64,000 bases of DNA from Bacillota bacterium (GCA_023440965.1 JAEZRC010000002.1:208741-272740); one strand, 5' to 3'. Positions 1 through 9,734 are shown, numbered from the stretch's first letter. Program-made: numbers and translations. The notes: generated from the letters alone by a model not told the origin.

Positions 1-824
1 ACCCCACCAAAAGGTTCAAGATAATATGTCGGCATAAGTACTGCCTTCGCATTTTTAAGAAGCTTTGCTCTTTCTTCTGCCCCAACAGCAGGTAAGTACT
101 TAATATGCTTTTCGCCTCCAAGGTTAATATATTCGTTTGGATTATCAAGTGAACCCTGACCGACAATATAAAGCTGATGTCCTGTTGCCTTAGCAACATC
201 TGAAGCAACCTGAACTCCTTTTCTGTGAATTATCCTGCCAAAGTATAAAAGGTAATCCTGTTTATTCTCCTGATATGGGAAATCCTTAAGGTCAAAATAA
301 TTGGGGATAACTGCATCATACCATACTCCGTCCTCAATATGATTGAGTCCATATATATGGTGCATCCAGGCGTAAGATTCAAAAACGCGAAAGGAATCTG
401 ACATAATTCCAGTATAACCTATTCCAGATTCAACAGTAATAAGGCTTACATTTCTTGCTATTTCATAATTATCAAGTCCCATTGTGCATAGAAGAATATC
501 ATTGTCATTTCTTCTCTTTAGTATTTCCTCAATAGCATTCTTATTAAATTCTTGATGTGCATAGTCGTTTGATTCACTTCGGAAAAAGGTGGTTTTTCTA
601 TCATATTCTCCATAGCATTGCTTAAGGACCTCTTGCGTTGAAACAGGTATTAATTCATCACATTCAATGTCGGAACCTTCAACTCCATAGAAGTATAATG
701 TATGTCCGTAGCTTTTTATCATCCTTGCTAGTTTGATTATTTTTTGAGTGTATGCACAGGATGAGTTTTGCTTTGTGGTTTCAAGATGTGCGAGCCCTAA
801 TAGGTGAAAAGTCAGTTTTGCCAT
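1..824 (-). CDS. Glycosyltransferase, GT4-like (3' end outside window)
   Basis: The minus-strand reading frame opens at the ATG complementary to 822-824 and stays open to the window edge, so the C-terminus is missing. The start is preceded by a GGGGAGGG ribosome binding site. The translated protein begins MAKLTFHLLGLAHL and later carries LLYFGRIIHRKG and PTYYLEPFGG, the pattern of GT-B-fold retaining glycosyltransferases: the sugar-nucleotide domain begins near residue 190, followed by the E-x-F-G-G donor-site motif. The role is presumably transfer of a sugar onto a cell-surface or other acceptor; the acceptor cannot be read from sequence. Fold-level assignment is fairly secure, the specific function is unknown. 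Confidence 0.75.
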   Translation of the reverse strand, partial: MAKLTFHLLGLAHLETTKQNSSCAYTQKIIKLARMIKSYGHTLYFYGVEGSDIECDELIPVSTQEVLKQCYGEYDRKTTFFRSESNDYAHQEFNKNAIEEILKRRNDNDILLCTMGLDNYEIARNVSLITVESGIGYTGIMSDSFRVFESYAWMHHIYGLNHIEDGVWYDAVIPNYFDLKDFPYQENKQDYLLYFGRIIHRKGVQVASDVAKATGHQLYIVGQGSLDNPNEYINLGGEKHIKYLPAVGAEERAKLLKNAKAVLMPTYYLEPFGG

Positions 825-912
825 AAAAGCCCTCCCCAATATAAAATAAAGTCTTTTTTCATTATATGATTGAGAAGCTTTTTGTTGCAGATAACTAACT
901 TTTCAATAGTTA

Positions 913-941
913 TTGACAGTTTAATCATTGTGTGGTAATTT
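913..941 (+). promoter_or_regulatory. Promoter of the 969 lipoprotein gene
   Basis: TTGACA at 913-918, 17-bp spacer, TAATTT at 936-941, about 28 bases before the start codon. It is a housekeeping-sigma type promoter with a perfect -35 and a weaker -10. Confidence 0.6.
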
Positions 942-968
942 AAAGTTGTAAAAGTATGGAGGCGTATT

Positions 969-1691
969 ATGAAAAATAAATTAATATTTTTTATGGTTGT
1001 TTTAGCTGTTCTATTGACAGGATGTTCTGGTTCAAAAAATAAATCAGAGGATAATAGTGAAAAAACCGTTATGCTTAAGTATCTTTCTTTAAAATATAAT
1101 CAGAGCTTCACTCTTGAAAGATACAAAGCAGGAAGACAACTTAACAAAACGTCATCGTATGCTTATGTAAAAGATAAGCTTGGACGCAAGGTGTGTGTTA
1201 AAGCAGTAAATAACGAGGATAAATACGGAGATAGTTATATAGGTGTATTGAAATCAGATCAAGTTAAAAAAATTTTGTCAACCACGCTTGAAGATTTTTA
1301 TACGGATTTTTCAATTCATGAGAACTTTTATCAATGTGTTTATTATAATGAAACAGATATGAATATATCTATTGAGGACTATCTTGCCAATTATAAGAAT
1401 GGTATAAGATTTATGGTTTACATTAACTCTAATGATTCTATTGAAGATCAAAGAAGAAAAGTAAAAGATTTTTCAACCAAACTTAAGGACAATAATATTA
1501 AAATTGAAGCATTGTATTTTGCTTTCTTTGATGATTCTGTTGATGTGAAGGATATAAAGACTGATTATACTTATGAGTATGTTCTTGATGCAATCTCAAG
1601 GAATTCAAAGTATTCAAAAGCTTTGAAGAATGCCTACGACTCAATGTGGCAGATTGACAAAGGCGATTATAACTATATGCAGAAGAAATAA
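969..1691 (+). CDS. Lipoprotein of unknown function
   Basis: A 240-residue protein whose first 19 residues form a lipoprotein signal peptide: charged start, hydrophobic core, and LLTGC lipobox with the lipidated cysteine at position 19. The rest is hydrophilic and lysine/aspartate rich, so the mature protein should be anchored on the outer face of the membrane. I do not recognise a family. The GGAGG site at 958-962 fixes the start. It is a single-gene unit: own promoter upstream and a strong terminator immediately after the stop codon. The neighbouring amidase is convergent. Confidence 0.75.
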   Translation: MKNKLIFFMVVLAVLLTGCSGSKNKSEDNSEKTVMLKYLSLKYNQSFTLERYKAGRQLNKTSSYAYVKDKLGRKVCVKAVNNEDKYGDSYIGVLKSDQVKKILSTTLEDFYTDFSIHENFYQCVYYNETDMNISIEDYLANYKNGIRFMVYINSNDSIEDQRRKVKDFSTKLKDNNIKIEALYFAFFDDSVDVKDIKTDYTYEYVLDAISRNSKYSKALKNAYDSMWQIDKGDYNYMQKK

Positions 1692-1731
1692 AAATAAGTG
1701 GGTTACATTAATATGTAGCCCACTTATTTTT
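1691..1731. terminator. Bidirectional intrinsic terminator
   Basis: A long inverted repeat (arms about 1692-1708 and 1713-1729, AAATAAGTGGG core) flanked by A- and T-runs sits between the convergent lipoprotein and amidase genes and can end transcripts from both sides. It overlaps the last codons of the amidase gene. Confidence 0.85.
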
Positions 1732-2470
1732 ATGATATAGTAACATAATCTGCACTTGCATATCCGATGGCACCCTTATATTGAACAACATACCAGTTTT
1801 GGTATTTACCGACTATCTGAAGTTCAGCGCCTTTTGGTGCACGAATGATAACATATGAATCGGTACTTGGTTTTGAACGGATGTTGAGAGAACCAGATGT
1901 TACATTGACTCTGCCTATCTGGACAGGCTGTGGCTCAACAAAAGGAATTCCAAAGAATTCTGTTATTGAAAGGACAACACTTTTTGCGATGGGATCTATG
2001 TTATTTGCAATCCATTGCATATCAGTAAGGTTATCGTGGTAAGCAAATTCAATAAGAGCAGAAGGTGCACGTGTTCTTAAAACCTCACCCAGAAAATCTG
2101 TTGGTCTTGCTTGAACCTTATCTGGCTGATAGTATATTTTCTTGAGATTCTTTACTACAAGGTCAGCAAATCTTTTACTTTCTGAGCTTGACGGTGCATA
2201 ATAAACATCTGTTCCTGTCAGCTGTCCTGCAAGGCTTTCCGGTGAAGCGTTTGAGTGCAGTGCAACGTGTAAATCAACATTGCTGTTATTAGACTGTGTG
2301 ATTGAGCTTCCTGCGGTCATTTGTGGTGTATTTCTTATTACCTGAATACCGCTTGATCTTAAGTAAGGCATCATAGCATCTGCGATGAGATTCATATAGT
2401 ATTCTTCTGAATTACCCAGTGCAGTTACATTATATTCCTGCGTAGACGGACTTAAATATATTTTTGGCAT
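1730..2470 (-). CDS. N-acetylmuramoyl-L-alanine amidase (Amidase_3-like) with SH3 domain
   Basis: A 246-residue protein. Residues 1-175 resemble the zinc-dependent Amidase_3 fold: Glu22/Glu23 (second zinc ligand region), LHSNAS with His72 (third ligand) and LIEFAYHDN with Glu141 (catalytic). Residues about 185-246 form a bacterial SH3 domain (LNIRSKPSTDS, GYASADYV) that normally binds peptidoglycan. The usual first zinc ligand, a His in a GHG-type loop after the first strand, is absent: the loop reads LSPSTQEYN. There is no signal peptide, so it may be released by lysis, act during sporulation, or be exported by another route. Family call is good, activity less sure. Confidence 0.75.
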   Translation of the reverse strand: MPKIYLSPSTQEYNVTALGNSEEYYMNLIADAMMPYLRSSGIQVIRNTPQMTAGSSITQSNNSNVDLHVALHSNASPESLAGQLTGTDVYYAPSSSESKRFADLVVKNLKKIYYQPDKVQARPTDFLGEVLRTRAPSALIEFAYHDNLTDMQWIANNIDPIAKSVVLSITEFFGIPFVEPQPVQIGRVNVTSGSLNIRSKPSTDSYVIIRAPKGAELQIVGKYQNWYVVQYKGAIGYASADYVTIS

Positions 2471-2665
2471 AGTATCCTCCTTATATCAGTGTACTAATTC
2501 ATAATATGACATAAGGAATACTTTTGTTATTAAAATCCTTTATTTTTCTGTATTATGGTAATACTATTAGCGGGTGTTTATTTATTTTCTATTTAAATTA
2601 AACTATCCTATTTATATATATGTAGTTTATCTCACTTCAAATTAGTGAAATTACAGTACAAATAC
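2471..2665. other. Intergenic spacer, no gene seen
   Basis: AT-rich divergent spacer between the amidase and the gatCAB operon. Apart from the gatC promoter at its right end and the amidase ribosome binding site at its left end, I see no hairpin, ORF or repeat of note. Confidence 0.5.
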
Positions 2666-2694
2666 TTGCATAGATTGTTAAAATGTTGTATAAT
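2666..2694 (+). promoter_or_regulatory. Promoter of the gatC-gatA-gatB/aspS operon
   Basis: TTGCAT at 2666-2671, 17-bp spacer, perfect TATAAT at 2689-2694. An ATG at 2683 lies inside this promoter and so cannot be the gatC start. Confidence 0.7.
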
Positions 2695-2757
2695 TTTATT
2701 TTAGTATTAGTGGTAATATTGCATTTTTGTAATATACTAAAAAATCTGGAGAAAAGC

Positions 2758-3048
2758 GTGGTAATAATTATGGATCTTAAAATGGTCAGCTATCTATCAG
2801 AGCTTGGAAAGCTTGAGTTTTCCGATAAAGAGCTTGATAAAGTTGCAAATGAAATGACACACATAATAAATCTTATGGATACTATTAAGGAAATTGATGT
2901 AAAATACGATGCAAAATTAGATAATAATAATATTTACCTCAATGATTTGAGAAAAGATATATCGCAACCATCAATGCCAACAGAAAAAATTCTGCAGAAT
3001 GCAACAAGTACTAATAATTATTTCGTTGTTCCAAAAGTAGTAGAATAA
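2758..3048 (+). CDS. gatC: Asp/Glu-tRNA amidotransferase subunit C
   Basis: Small subunit of the GatCAB amidotransferase, which converts Asp-tRNA(Asn) and/or Glu-tRNA(Gln) to the amide form; GatC wraps around and stabilises GatA. The protein has the family's size and pattern (YLSELGKLEFSDKEL early, LRKDISQPSMP late). Two starts are possible: GTG 2758 (96 residues), six bases after the GGAG at 2748, or ATG 2770 (92 residues), which has a longer spacing. I prefer GTG. The longer frame from 2683 overlaps the promoter. It is the first gene of the gatCAB operon, 12 bases before gatA. Confidence 0.85.
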   Translation: MVIIMDLKMVSYLSELGKLEFSDKELDKVANEMTHIINLMDTIKEIDVKYDAKLDNNNIYLNDLRKDISQPSMPTEKILQNATSTNNYFVVPKVVE

Positions 3049-3060
3049 AGGAGTTTAAGT

Positions 3061-4512
3061 ATGAACATTTCAACACTGAAAATCAGAGATATGCGAAAGC
3101 TCCTTGATGATAAAAAAATATCAGCACCGGAGCTTACAAAAGAATATCTCACAAGAATAAATAAATACAATAAAGACCTTGAGGTTTATATTACTGTAGC
3201 TGAAGAAAATGCACTAAAGGATGCAGAAAAAGCACAGGAAGTTATTGATTCTGGTAAATCAAGTGACCTCACAGGTATCCCACTTGCCATAAAGGATAAT
3301 ATCTGTACAGAAGGCGTAAATACAACCTGTTCTTCAAAAATCCTTGAGAATTTCATTCCACCGTACAATGCTACTGCTATGGAAAATCTCAATAAGCAGA
3401 ATATTGTTATGCTCGGTAAGGTTTCAATGGATGAATTTGCAATGGGTGGGTCAACACAAACATCAGCATTTGCTAAAACTAAAAATCCTTATGATAAGAC
3501 AAAAGTACCAGGTGGTTCTTCTGGTGGTAGTGCAGCATCAGTTGCGGCTTCACTTTCAGCAGCAGCACTTGGCTCAGATACAGGCGGATCAATTCGTCAG
3601 CCAGCAGCATTTTGCGGTGTAACAGGCATAAAGCCAACATACGGACGTGTTTCAAGATACGGACTTGTTGCTTTTGCTTCATCACTTGACCAGATTGGTC
3701 CGATAGCAAAGGATGCTCATGACTGCGGACTTATTCTCAATTCAATCTGTTCATATGACCCGCACGACGGAACATCTTCAAGAGAATCTGTTCCTGATTT
3801 CACAGCAAAAATCGGTCAGTCCTTAAAAGGCATGAAAATTGCAATCCCCGCTGAATTCTATGGCGAGGGAATTGACGATGAAATAAGAAAACAGGTTATG
3901 TCAGCAGCAGAAAGCTATAAGTCAATGGGTGCAGAGCTTATTGATTGTTCAATGCCTTCACTTAAATATGCAATCCCTGCATATTACCTTATTTCTTCAG
4001 CAGAAGCTTGTTCAAACCTTTCACGTTATGACGGTATCAAGTATGGTCACCGTGCTGAAAATGTTGTAAGTTATGATGAACTTATTAAGAAGTCACGTTC
4101 TGAGGGCTTCGGTGACGAGGTTAAGAGAAGAATTCTTCTTGGTAACTATGCGCTTTCAAGTGGATACTATGATGCTTATTATGCAAAAGCACTTGCGCTC
4201 CGTCAGAAGATAAGACAGGAGTATAAAGAAATTTTTACAAAATGTGATGTAATCCTTACACCTACAACACCAACAACAGCATTCGGAATAAATGACAATA
4301 TCAGTGATCCAGTAAAAATGTATCAGGCAGATATCTGTACTGTTACTGTTAATATAGCATCTCTTCCTGCTATTTCAACCACCTGTGGCTATGATAAGAA
4401 TTCAATGCCTATTGGTATGTCATTGATAGGGAAGCCTTATGATGAGGATACATTGATTCAGGTTGCTGATGCATTTGAGCAAGGCTTCTTGCCTGTCGCT
4501 CCAAGAATATAA
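3061..4512 (+). CDS. gatA: Asp/Glu-tRNA amidotransferase subunit A
   Basis: Amidase-signature glutaminase subunit of GatCAB, which releases ammonia from glutamine and passes it through a channel to GatB. The full-length 483-residue protein keeps the Ser-cisSer-Lys triad: Lys78 (AIKDN), Ser153 (GGSSGGS) and Ser177 (GSDTGGSIRQ). An AAGGAG site lies just before the ATG. It is 12 bases after gatC and 15 bases before the gatB-aspS fusion, so the three genes are co-transcribed. Confidence 0.95.
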   Translation: MNISTLKIRDMRKLLDDKKISAPELTKEYLTRINKYNKDLEVYITVAEENALKDAEKAQEVIDSGKSSDLTGIPLAIKDNICTEGVNTTCSSKILENFIPPYNATAMENLNKQNIVMLGKVSMDEFAMGGSTQTSAFAKTKNPYDKTKVPGGSSGGSAASVAASLSAAALGSDTGGSIRQPAAFCGVTGIKPTYGRVSRYGLVAFASSLDQIGPIAKDAHDCGLILNSICSYDPHDGTSSRESVPDFTAKIGQSLKGMKIAIPAEFYGEGIDDEIRKQVMSAAESYKSMGAELIDCSMPSLKYAIPAYYLISSAEACSNLSRYDGIKYGHRAENVVSYDELIKKSRSEGFGDEVKRRILLGNYALSSGYYDAYYAKALALRQKIRQEYKEIFTKCDVILTPTTPTTAFGINDNISDPVKMYQADICTVTVNIASLPAISTTCGYDKNSMPIGMSLIGKPYDEDTLIQVADAFEQGFLPVAPRI

Positions 4513-4527
4513 GGGAGGACGTGCAAA

Positions 4528-7401
4528 ATGAGTAACTATATCACCGTAATCGGTCTTGAAATACACTGTGAACTTGCAACACATTCAAAAATCTTCTGCA
4601 CCTGTTCCGCTGAATTTGGCGGCGAGCAGAATACCCGTGTCTGCCCTGTATGTACAGGTATGCCTGGAACACTTCCAGTTATTAATCAGACAGCAGTAGA
4701 ATATGCAGTAAAAGCCGGTCTTGCACTTGGCTGTAATATCAATAAATTTTCAATGTGGGACAGAAAGAATTACTTCTATCCTGACTTGCCTAAGGCATAT
4801 CAGATTTCACAGCTTTACTTCCCACTTTGTGTCAATGGTAATGTACCTGTTAAGGTAAATGGCGAAGAAAAGAACATCAGAATTCATCAAATTCACCTTG
4901 AAGAAGACGCTGGAAAGTTAGTCCATGATGACTTCAACGGTGTATCTCTCCCCGACTATAACAGATGTGGTATTCCACTGATTGAAATTGTTTCCGAGCC
5001 TGATATTCGCAGTGCTGAAGAAGCGAAAGCATATGTTGAACAGATTATCCTTCTTCTCCAGTACGCTGGTGTCAGTGACTGTAAGCTTGAAGAGGGTTCA
5101 ATCCGTTGTGACGTAAATATCTCTCTTATGAAGCCAGGCGATAAGGAATTCGGTACAAGAGCCGAAATCAAGAACCTTAACTCACTCAAATCAATTGTTC
5201 GTGCTATTGAGTATGAAGAATACAGACAGGCAAAGCTTCTTGATATGGGTAAGAAGGTTATTCAGGAAACGCGTCGTTTCAACGATAACCGTGGTGAAAC
5301 TAAATCGATGCGTAACAAAGAAAACGCACACGATTACAGATACTTCCCAGAACCTGATATTATGCAGGTAAACTTTACTGATGAAATGCTTGACGAAATC
5401 AAGAACAAGCTTCCTGAAATGCCTGATATAAGATTAAATAGATATATCAACACATTTGGATTAAGTGAAGTTGATGCGAAAATCATTATCCAATCAAAGC
5501 TTGTTTCTGACTTCTTTGACGAGGCTGTTGCTACCTACAATAACCCAAAAAGCATCTGTGCTTTCGTTCTTACAGAACTTTTGAGAAGAATTAACCTCGG
5601 CGAGGTATCAATGGAAAGTCTTCCTTTCACAGCAAAGGACTTTGCACAGCTTGTTGAAATGGCTGATACTGAAAAGGTTTCAAAAAATGACGCAAAGACA
5701 ATTCTCCGTCAGATGATTGAAACTTCAAAGAAGCCAATGGAACTTGCTAAAGAAAACGGATTTATTATTGAAATTGATACTGCGAAGGTTGAAAGTACAA
5801 TCGACGCCGTTCTTGAAAAGAATAAGGCTACTGTTGACCAGTATATCGGCGGGGAAACAAAGGTTATCGGATTCCTTATCGGTCAATGTTCAAAAGAACT
5901 CAAGGGCGTTGCTACTCCAAAGATAATTAAAGAAACATTGGAGAGCAAGCTTGCTTCGTTGAGTGCAAAGGCTGGCACAGATAACACAAAAGAAGAAGTT
6001 GCCCAGTCAACAGAAACTGACACCTCAAAGCTCACAAAAGACAATAAAGAGAATTCCTATAAGCCATCACAGAATGGCGAGTTCTTAATGGTCGGCGGAA
6101 ATGATCTTATCAATGAATTCAATCTTGATAAAGTAAAAGCAAATATAGGTAAGGCAATTGAATTTTCAGCTTGTGTTCATAGAGTCAAGAACATGGGCAG
6201 TATTTCATTCATCGTTTTAAGAACAGCAAGAAACGTTATCCAGACTGTTTACAGTTCTGATAACTGTAAAGACAGTATTGAGGGACTCAAGGAAGGCTTT
6301 TTTGTAAAAGTCAAAGGAACAGTCAATGAAAATCTTAGGGACCCAAATGGTATTGAAATTGTCCTTTCTTCAATAATGCTTATTTCAACTCCTGCACAGG
6401 AATATCCACTTAAGATTTCTCAAGGTAAGCTTAATTGCTCGCTTGATATAAATCTTGATAACCGTTCTGTTGCATTGAGAAATCCATATGAACGTGCAAT
6501 CTTCAAGCTTCAGGAAGGCTTGGTTCACGGTATGCACAGATTTATGCAAGATAACGGCTTTACTGAAATTCACACACCAAAGATTGTTGCACAGGGAGCA
6601 GAAGGTGGAGCAAATATATTCCATATTGACTACTTCCAGAAGCCTGCATTCTTAAATCAGTCACCACAATTCTATAAACAGACTGCTGTCGCTTTCTTCG
6701 ATAGGGTTTATGAAATTGCGCCTGTTTATCGTGCAGAAAAGCACGCAACTTCACGTCATATCAATGAATATATCGGACTTGACTTTGAAATGGGTTACAT
6801 CGACAGCATGTATGATGTAATGAATATGGAAACTGCAATGCTCAAATTCATTATGGAGTACATTCGTGAAAGATACCAGCCTGAAATTGAGCTTTTGGAT
6901 GCTGAAATTCCTGTTATTAAGGAAATTCCATCAATAACTTTCCTTGATGCTCTTGATTTATTGAGAGGTGAGGGTAATGGTGCAAATAAATTTGATCTTG
7001 AACCAGAGGATGAAGTAAAGCTTTGTGAATATGCGAAGGAAAAGTATGATTGTGATTTTATATTTGTTACTCACTTTCCAAGCTCAAAGCCACCATTCTA
7101 CGCTATGAACTCAAAGGAAGACCCAAGAGTTGCATATAAGTTTGACCTCTTGTTTAGAGGACTTGAAATCACTTCAGGCGGTCAGAGAATTCATGATTAT
7201 GATGAGCAGCTTGAAAAGATGAAGGCTCAGGGGCTTGATCCTAAGGACTTTGAAAGCTATCTTGAAGCACACAAATACGGTCTTCCACCACATGGTGGAT
7301 TAGGTATCGGACTTGAAAGACTTCTCATGAAGATTTTGAATATGTCCAATATTCGTATGACAAGTATGTTCCCAAGAGATATCAACAGATTATTACCATA
7401 G
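4528..7401 (+). CDS. gatB-aspS: Fusion of GatB and archaeal-type aspartyl-tRNA synthetase
   Basis: One uninterrupted 957-residue frame. Residues 1 to about 475 are a complete GatB, the kinase/transamidase subunit that activates the tRNA-bound side chain: VIGLEIHCEL, zinc-type cysteines in CTCS and RVCPVCTGMPG, helical and YqeY-like tail at about 300-475. A charged, low-complexity linker spans about 475-520. Residues about 530-620 form an OB-fold anticodon-binding domain and 640-957 a class II synthetase core of the archaeal/eukaryal (AspS2) type, with motif 2 YRAE (Arg735, Glu737), TSGGQRIHDY and motif 3 GLGIGLER (Arg931). His551 and Pro606 match the residues associated with non-discriminating AspRS, which charges tRNA(Asn) with Asp for GatCAB to amidate. 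A normal GatB is about 475 residues. A GGGAGG site precedes the ATG. Confidence 0.93.
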   Translation: MSNYITVIGLEIHCELATHSKIFCTCSAEFGGEQNTRVCPVCTGMPGTLPVINQTAVEYAVKAGLALGCNINKFSMWDRKNYFYPDLPKAYQISQLYFPLCVNGNVPVKVNGEEKNIRIHQIHLEEDAGKLVHDDFNGVSLPDYNRCGIPLIEIVSEPDIRSAEEAKAYVEQIILLLQYAGVSDCKLEEGSIRCDVNISLMKPGDKEFGTRAEIKNLNSLKSIVRAIEYEEYRQAKLLDMGKKVIQETRRFNDNRGETKSMRNKENAHDYRYFPEPDIMQVNFTDEMLDEIKNKLPEMPDIRLNRYINTFGLSEVDAKIIIQSKLVSDFFDEAVATYNNPKSICAFVLTELLRRINLGEVSMESLPFTAKDFAQLVEMADTEKVSKNDAKTILRQMIETSKKPMELAKENGFIIEIDTAKVESTIDAVLEKNKATVDQYIGGETKVIGFLIGQCSKELKGVATPKIIKETLESKLASLSAKAGTDNTKEEVAQSTETDTSKLTKDNKENSYKPSQNGEFLMVGGNDLINEFNLDKVKANIGKAIEFSACVHRVKNMGSISFIVLRTARNVIQTVYSSDNCKDSIEGLKEGFFVKVKGTVNENLRDPNGIEIVLSSIMLISTPAQEYPLKISQGKLNCSLDINLDNRSVALRNPYERAIFKLQEGLVHGMHRFMQDNGFTEIHTPKIVAQGAEGGANIFHIDYFQKPAFLNQSPQFYKQTAVAFFDRVYEIAPVYRAEKHATSRHINEYIGLDFEMGYIDSMYDVMNMETAMLKFIMEYIRERYQPEIELLDAEIPVIKEIPSITFLDALDLLRGEGNGANKFDLEPEDEVKLCEYAKEKYDCDFIFVTHFPSSKPPFYAMNSKEDPRVAYKFDLLFRGLEITSGGQRIHDYDEQLEKMKAQGLDPKDFESYLEAHKYGLPPHGGLGIGLERLLMKILNMSNIRMTSMFPRDINRLLP

Positions 7402-7408
7402 TTATAAT

Positions 7409-7450
7409 GCAAAAACGCTTTGATAATTTTGTCGAGGCGTTATTGCTTTA
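7409..7450 (+). terminator. Possible terminator after gatB-aspS
   Basis: Hairpin with arms 7409-7418 and 7437-7446 (GCAAAAACGC, one mismatch) followed by only a short TTTA tract. It is weak as an intrinsic terminator and may be leaky. Confidence 0.4.
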
Positions 7451-7492
7451 AGTAAACAAATATTTATAAAATAAATTTATGGGGGTAAATTT

Positions 7493-9592
7493 ATGCCAGA
7501 AACAATCAAAAGCGAGTCAGTAACATCTTTTTTCGGCTGTAATGTTTTTAACGATGCTGTAATGAGAGATCGGCTTCCAAAGCAAGTTTATGAATCAATG
7601 AAGAAAACAAGGGAGTTTGGACAGGAGCTTGAGCCTAATATTGCAGCAGTTGTTGCTAATGCAATGAAGGACTGGGCAATTGAAAAGGGCGCAACTCACT
7701 ATACTCACTGGTTCCAGCCTATGACAGGTATAACAGCAGAAAAACATGACTCTTTTATCAATCCTTCAAGTGATGGAAAAGTAATAATGGAGTTTTCCGG
7801 CAAGGAGCTTACAAAAGGTGAGCCAGATGCATCATCATTCCCATCAGGCGGACTTCGCGCAACTTTTGAAGCAAGAGGATATACAACATGGGATCCTACA
7901 TCATATGCATTTGTTAAAGACGGAACATTATGTATCCCAACAGCGTTCTGCTCATATTCAGGCGAATCTCTTGATAAGAAGACACCACTTTTGCGTTCTA
8001 TGGAAGCTGTAAACAAGCAGGCTATGAGAATTCTCAGATTGTTTGGTAATACAACATCAAACCATGTTTCAACAACAGTCGGTGCTGAGCAGGAATACTT
8101 CCTTATTGATAAAAAACTTTATGATAAGAGAAAAGATATAATCTTCTGTGGTAAAACTCTTTTTGGTGCAAAAGCTCCTAAGGGACAGGAAATGGACGAT
8201 CACTATTTTGGTACCTTGAAGGATAGAGTATCAGCTTATATGAAGGATCTTGACGACGAGCTCTGGAAGCTTGGCATCCCTTCAAAAACAAAGCATAATG
8301 AAGCCGCACCAGCACAGCACGAACTTGCACCAGTTTTTGAAACTTCAAATATTGCAGTTGACCATAATCAGCTTACTATGGAAGTTATGAAGAAAATGGC
8401 TTTGAAGCATGGCTTATATTGTATGCTAAATGAAAAACCTTTTGAGGGTGTAAACGGTTCAGGAAAGCATAATAACTGGTCAATGTCAACAGACGACGGT
8501 ATTAACCTTCTTGAGCCAGGCAAATCCCCACAGCAGAACATTCAGTTCTTAACATTTCTTTGTGCTGTAATTAAAGGTGTTAACGAATACGCTGATTTAT
8601 TGAGATTATCCGTTGCGAGTGCAGGCAATGATCATAGATTGGGCGGATATGAAGCACCTCCAGCAATTGTATCAGTATTTATCGGTGATGAGCTTTCAGC
8701 AATACTTGATGCTCTTGCAACAGGTGAGCTTGTTAAAACTGATAACAACAAGCACTTTGAGCTTGGCGTAAAGACTCTTCCAACATTCCCTAAGGATACA
8801 ACAGACAGAAACCGTACATCTCCATTTGCTTTCACAGGGAATAAATTTGAATTTAGAATGGTTGGCTCTTCTATGTCAATTTCCTGCCCTAACATTATGC
8901 TTAACACAATAGTAGCAGAAGAGTTAAGACAGTTTGCTGACAGACTTGAAGGCAAGGAAAACTTCGCTGAAGAGCTTAATAAGCTCCTTGTTGAAGCAGT
9001 TGCTGGTAATAAGCAGGTTATATTCAATGGAAATAACTATTCAGAAGAATGGCTTATTGAAGCTGAAAAGAGAGGACTTCCAAACTATAAAACAGCTGTT
9101 GATGTATTCCCACGTTATGTTGATAAGAAAAATATTGACCTTCTCACAAAGCATCATGTATTTTCTGAAATAGAAATCCGTTCACGTTGTGAAATTCTTA
9201 TAGAAGAATATATTAAGACAGTCAATATTGAAGCGCAGACTATGGTTCATATTGCAAAAAGACAGATCCTTCCTATTGCTATAGAGTATTCAAAACAGCT
9301 ATGCGAAAGTATTATTGCTAAAAAGCAGATTGGCATAAACGCTCATGCAGAGAATAATCTTGTCAATAAGCTTTCAGATCTTATTAACAATTTTGATGAA
9401 GAAATTGAAAGTCTTGAAAACAAGCTTGCAAATAAGAGCCCAGTTCTAAACATTGATTCTGCAGCATATTTCAAGGATAAAATAATTCCTTGTATGAATG
9501 AAGTAAGAAGAATCGCTGATGAGCTTGAATCCTATATTGCTGAAAAATTCTGGCCATTCCCTACATATTCAGATTTATTGTTTAATTTATAA
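7493..9592 (+). CDS. glnN: Type III glutamine synthetase
   Basis: Makes glutamine from glutamate, ammonia and ATP in the cytoplasm. At 699 residues it has the length of the GSIII class and its signatures: early FGCNVFND, the GSIII-specific [12 protein letters not shown] region, [21 protein letters not shown]-site [17 protein letters not shown] and [14 protein letters not shown] precedes the ATG after a short AT-rich leader; a TTGCTT/TATAAA pair just upstream may be its promoter. It stands directly after the gatCAB operon, whose product consumes glutamine as amide donor, but a hairpin lies between them, so co-transcription is uncertain. Confidence 0.95.
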   Translation: MPETIKSESVTSFFGCNVFNDAVMRDRLPKQVYESMKKTREFGQELEPNIAAVVANAMKDWAIEKGATHYTHWFQPMTGITAEKHDSFINPSSDGKVIMEFSGKELTKGEPDASSFPSGGLRATFEARGYTTWDPTSYAFVKDGTLCIPTAFCSYSGESLDKKTPLLRSMEAVNKQAMRILRLFGNTTSNHVSTTVGAEQEYFLIDKKLYDKRKDIIFCGKTLFGAKAPKGQEMDDHYFGTLKDRVSAYMKDLDDELWKLGIPSKTKHNEAAPAQHELAPVFETSNIAVDHNQLTMEVMKKMALKHGLYCMLNEKPFEGVNGSGKHNNWSMSTDDGINLLEPGKSPQQNIQFLTFLCAVIKGVNEYADLLRLSVASAGNDHRLGGYEAPPAIVSVFIGDELSAILDALATGELVKTDNNKHFELGVKTLPTFPKDTTDRNRTSPFAFTGNKFEFRMVGSSMSISCPNIMLNTIVAEELRQFADRLEGKENFAEELNKLLVEAVAGNKQVIFNGNNYSEEWLIEAEKRGLPNYKTAVDVFPRYVDKKNIDLLTKHHVFSEIEIRSRCEILIEEYIKTVNIEAQTMVHIAKRQILPIAIEYSKQLCESIIAKKQIGINAHAENNLVNKLSDLINNFDEEIESLENKLANKSPVLNIDSAAYFKDKIIPCMNEVRRIADELESYIAEKFWPFPTYSDLLFNL

Positions 9593-9684
9593 TATAATAG
9601 AAGCCCGTGTAAAATTTATACAATAGTTTCAAAATAATGCAAAATTCATTAATTGGTAAAAACTTTGAAATATATATTGGAAGA

Positions 9685-9713
9685 TTGAAATGCTTAAATA
9701 TATATAGTATAAT
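9685..9713 (+). promoter_or_regulatory. Promoter of the GGDEF gene
   Basis: TTGAAA at 9685-9690, 17-bp spacer, perfect TATAAT at 9708-9713, followed by an AGGGAGGG ribosome binding site and the ATG at 9735. Confidence 0.8.
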
Positions 9714-9734
9714 TAAGAAAAGGGAGGGATAAGT

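Noticed and set aside
2683..2757. Upstream in-frame ATG giving GatC a 29-residue hydrophobic N-terminus
   Set aside because: It overlaps the -10 element of the promoter, has no ribosome binding site, and GatC is a soluble protein of about 95 residues.
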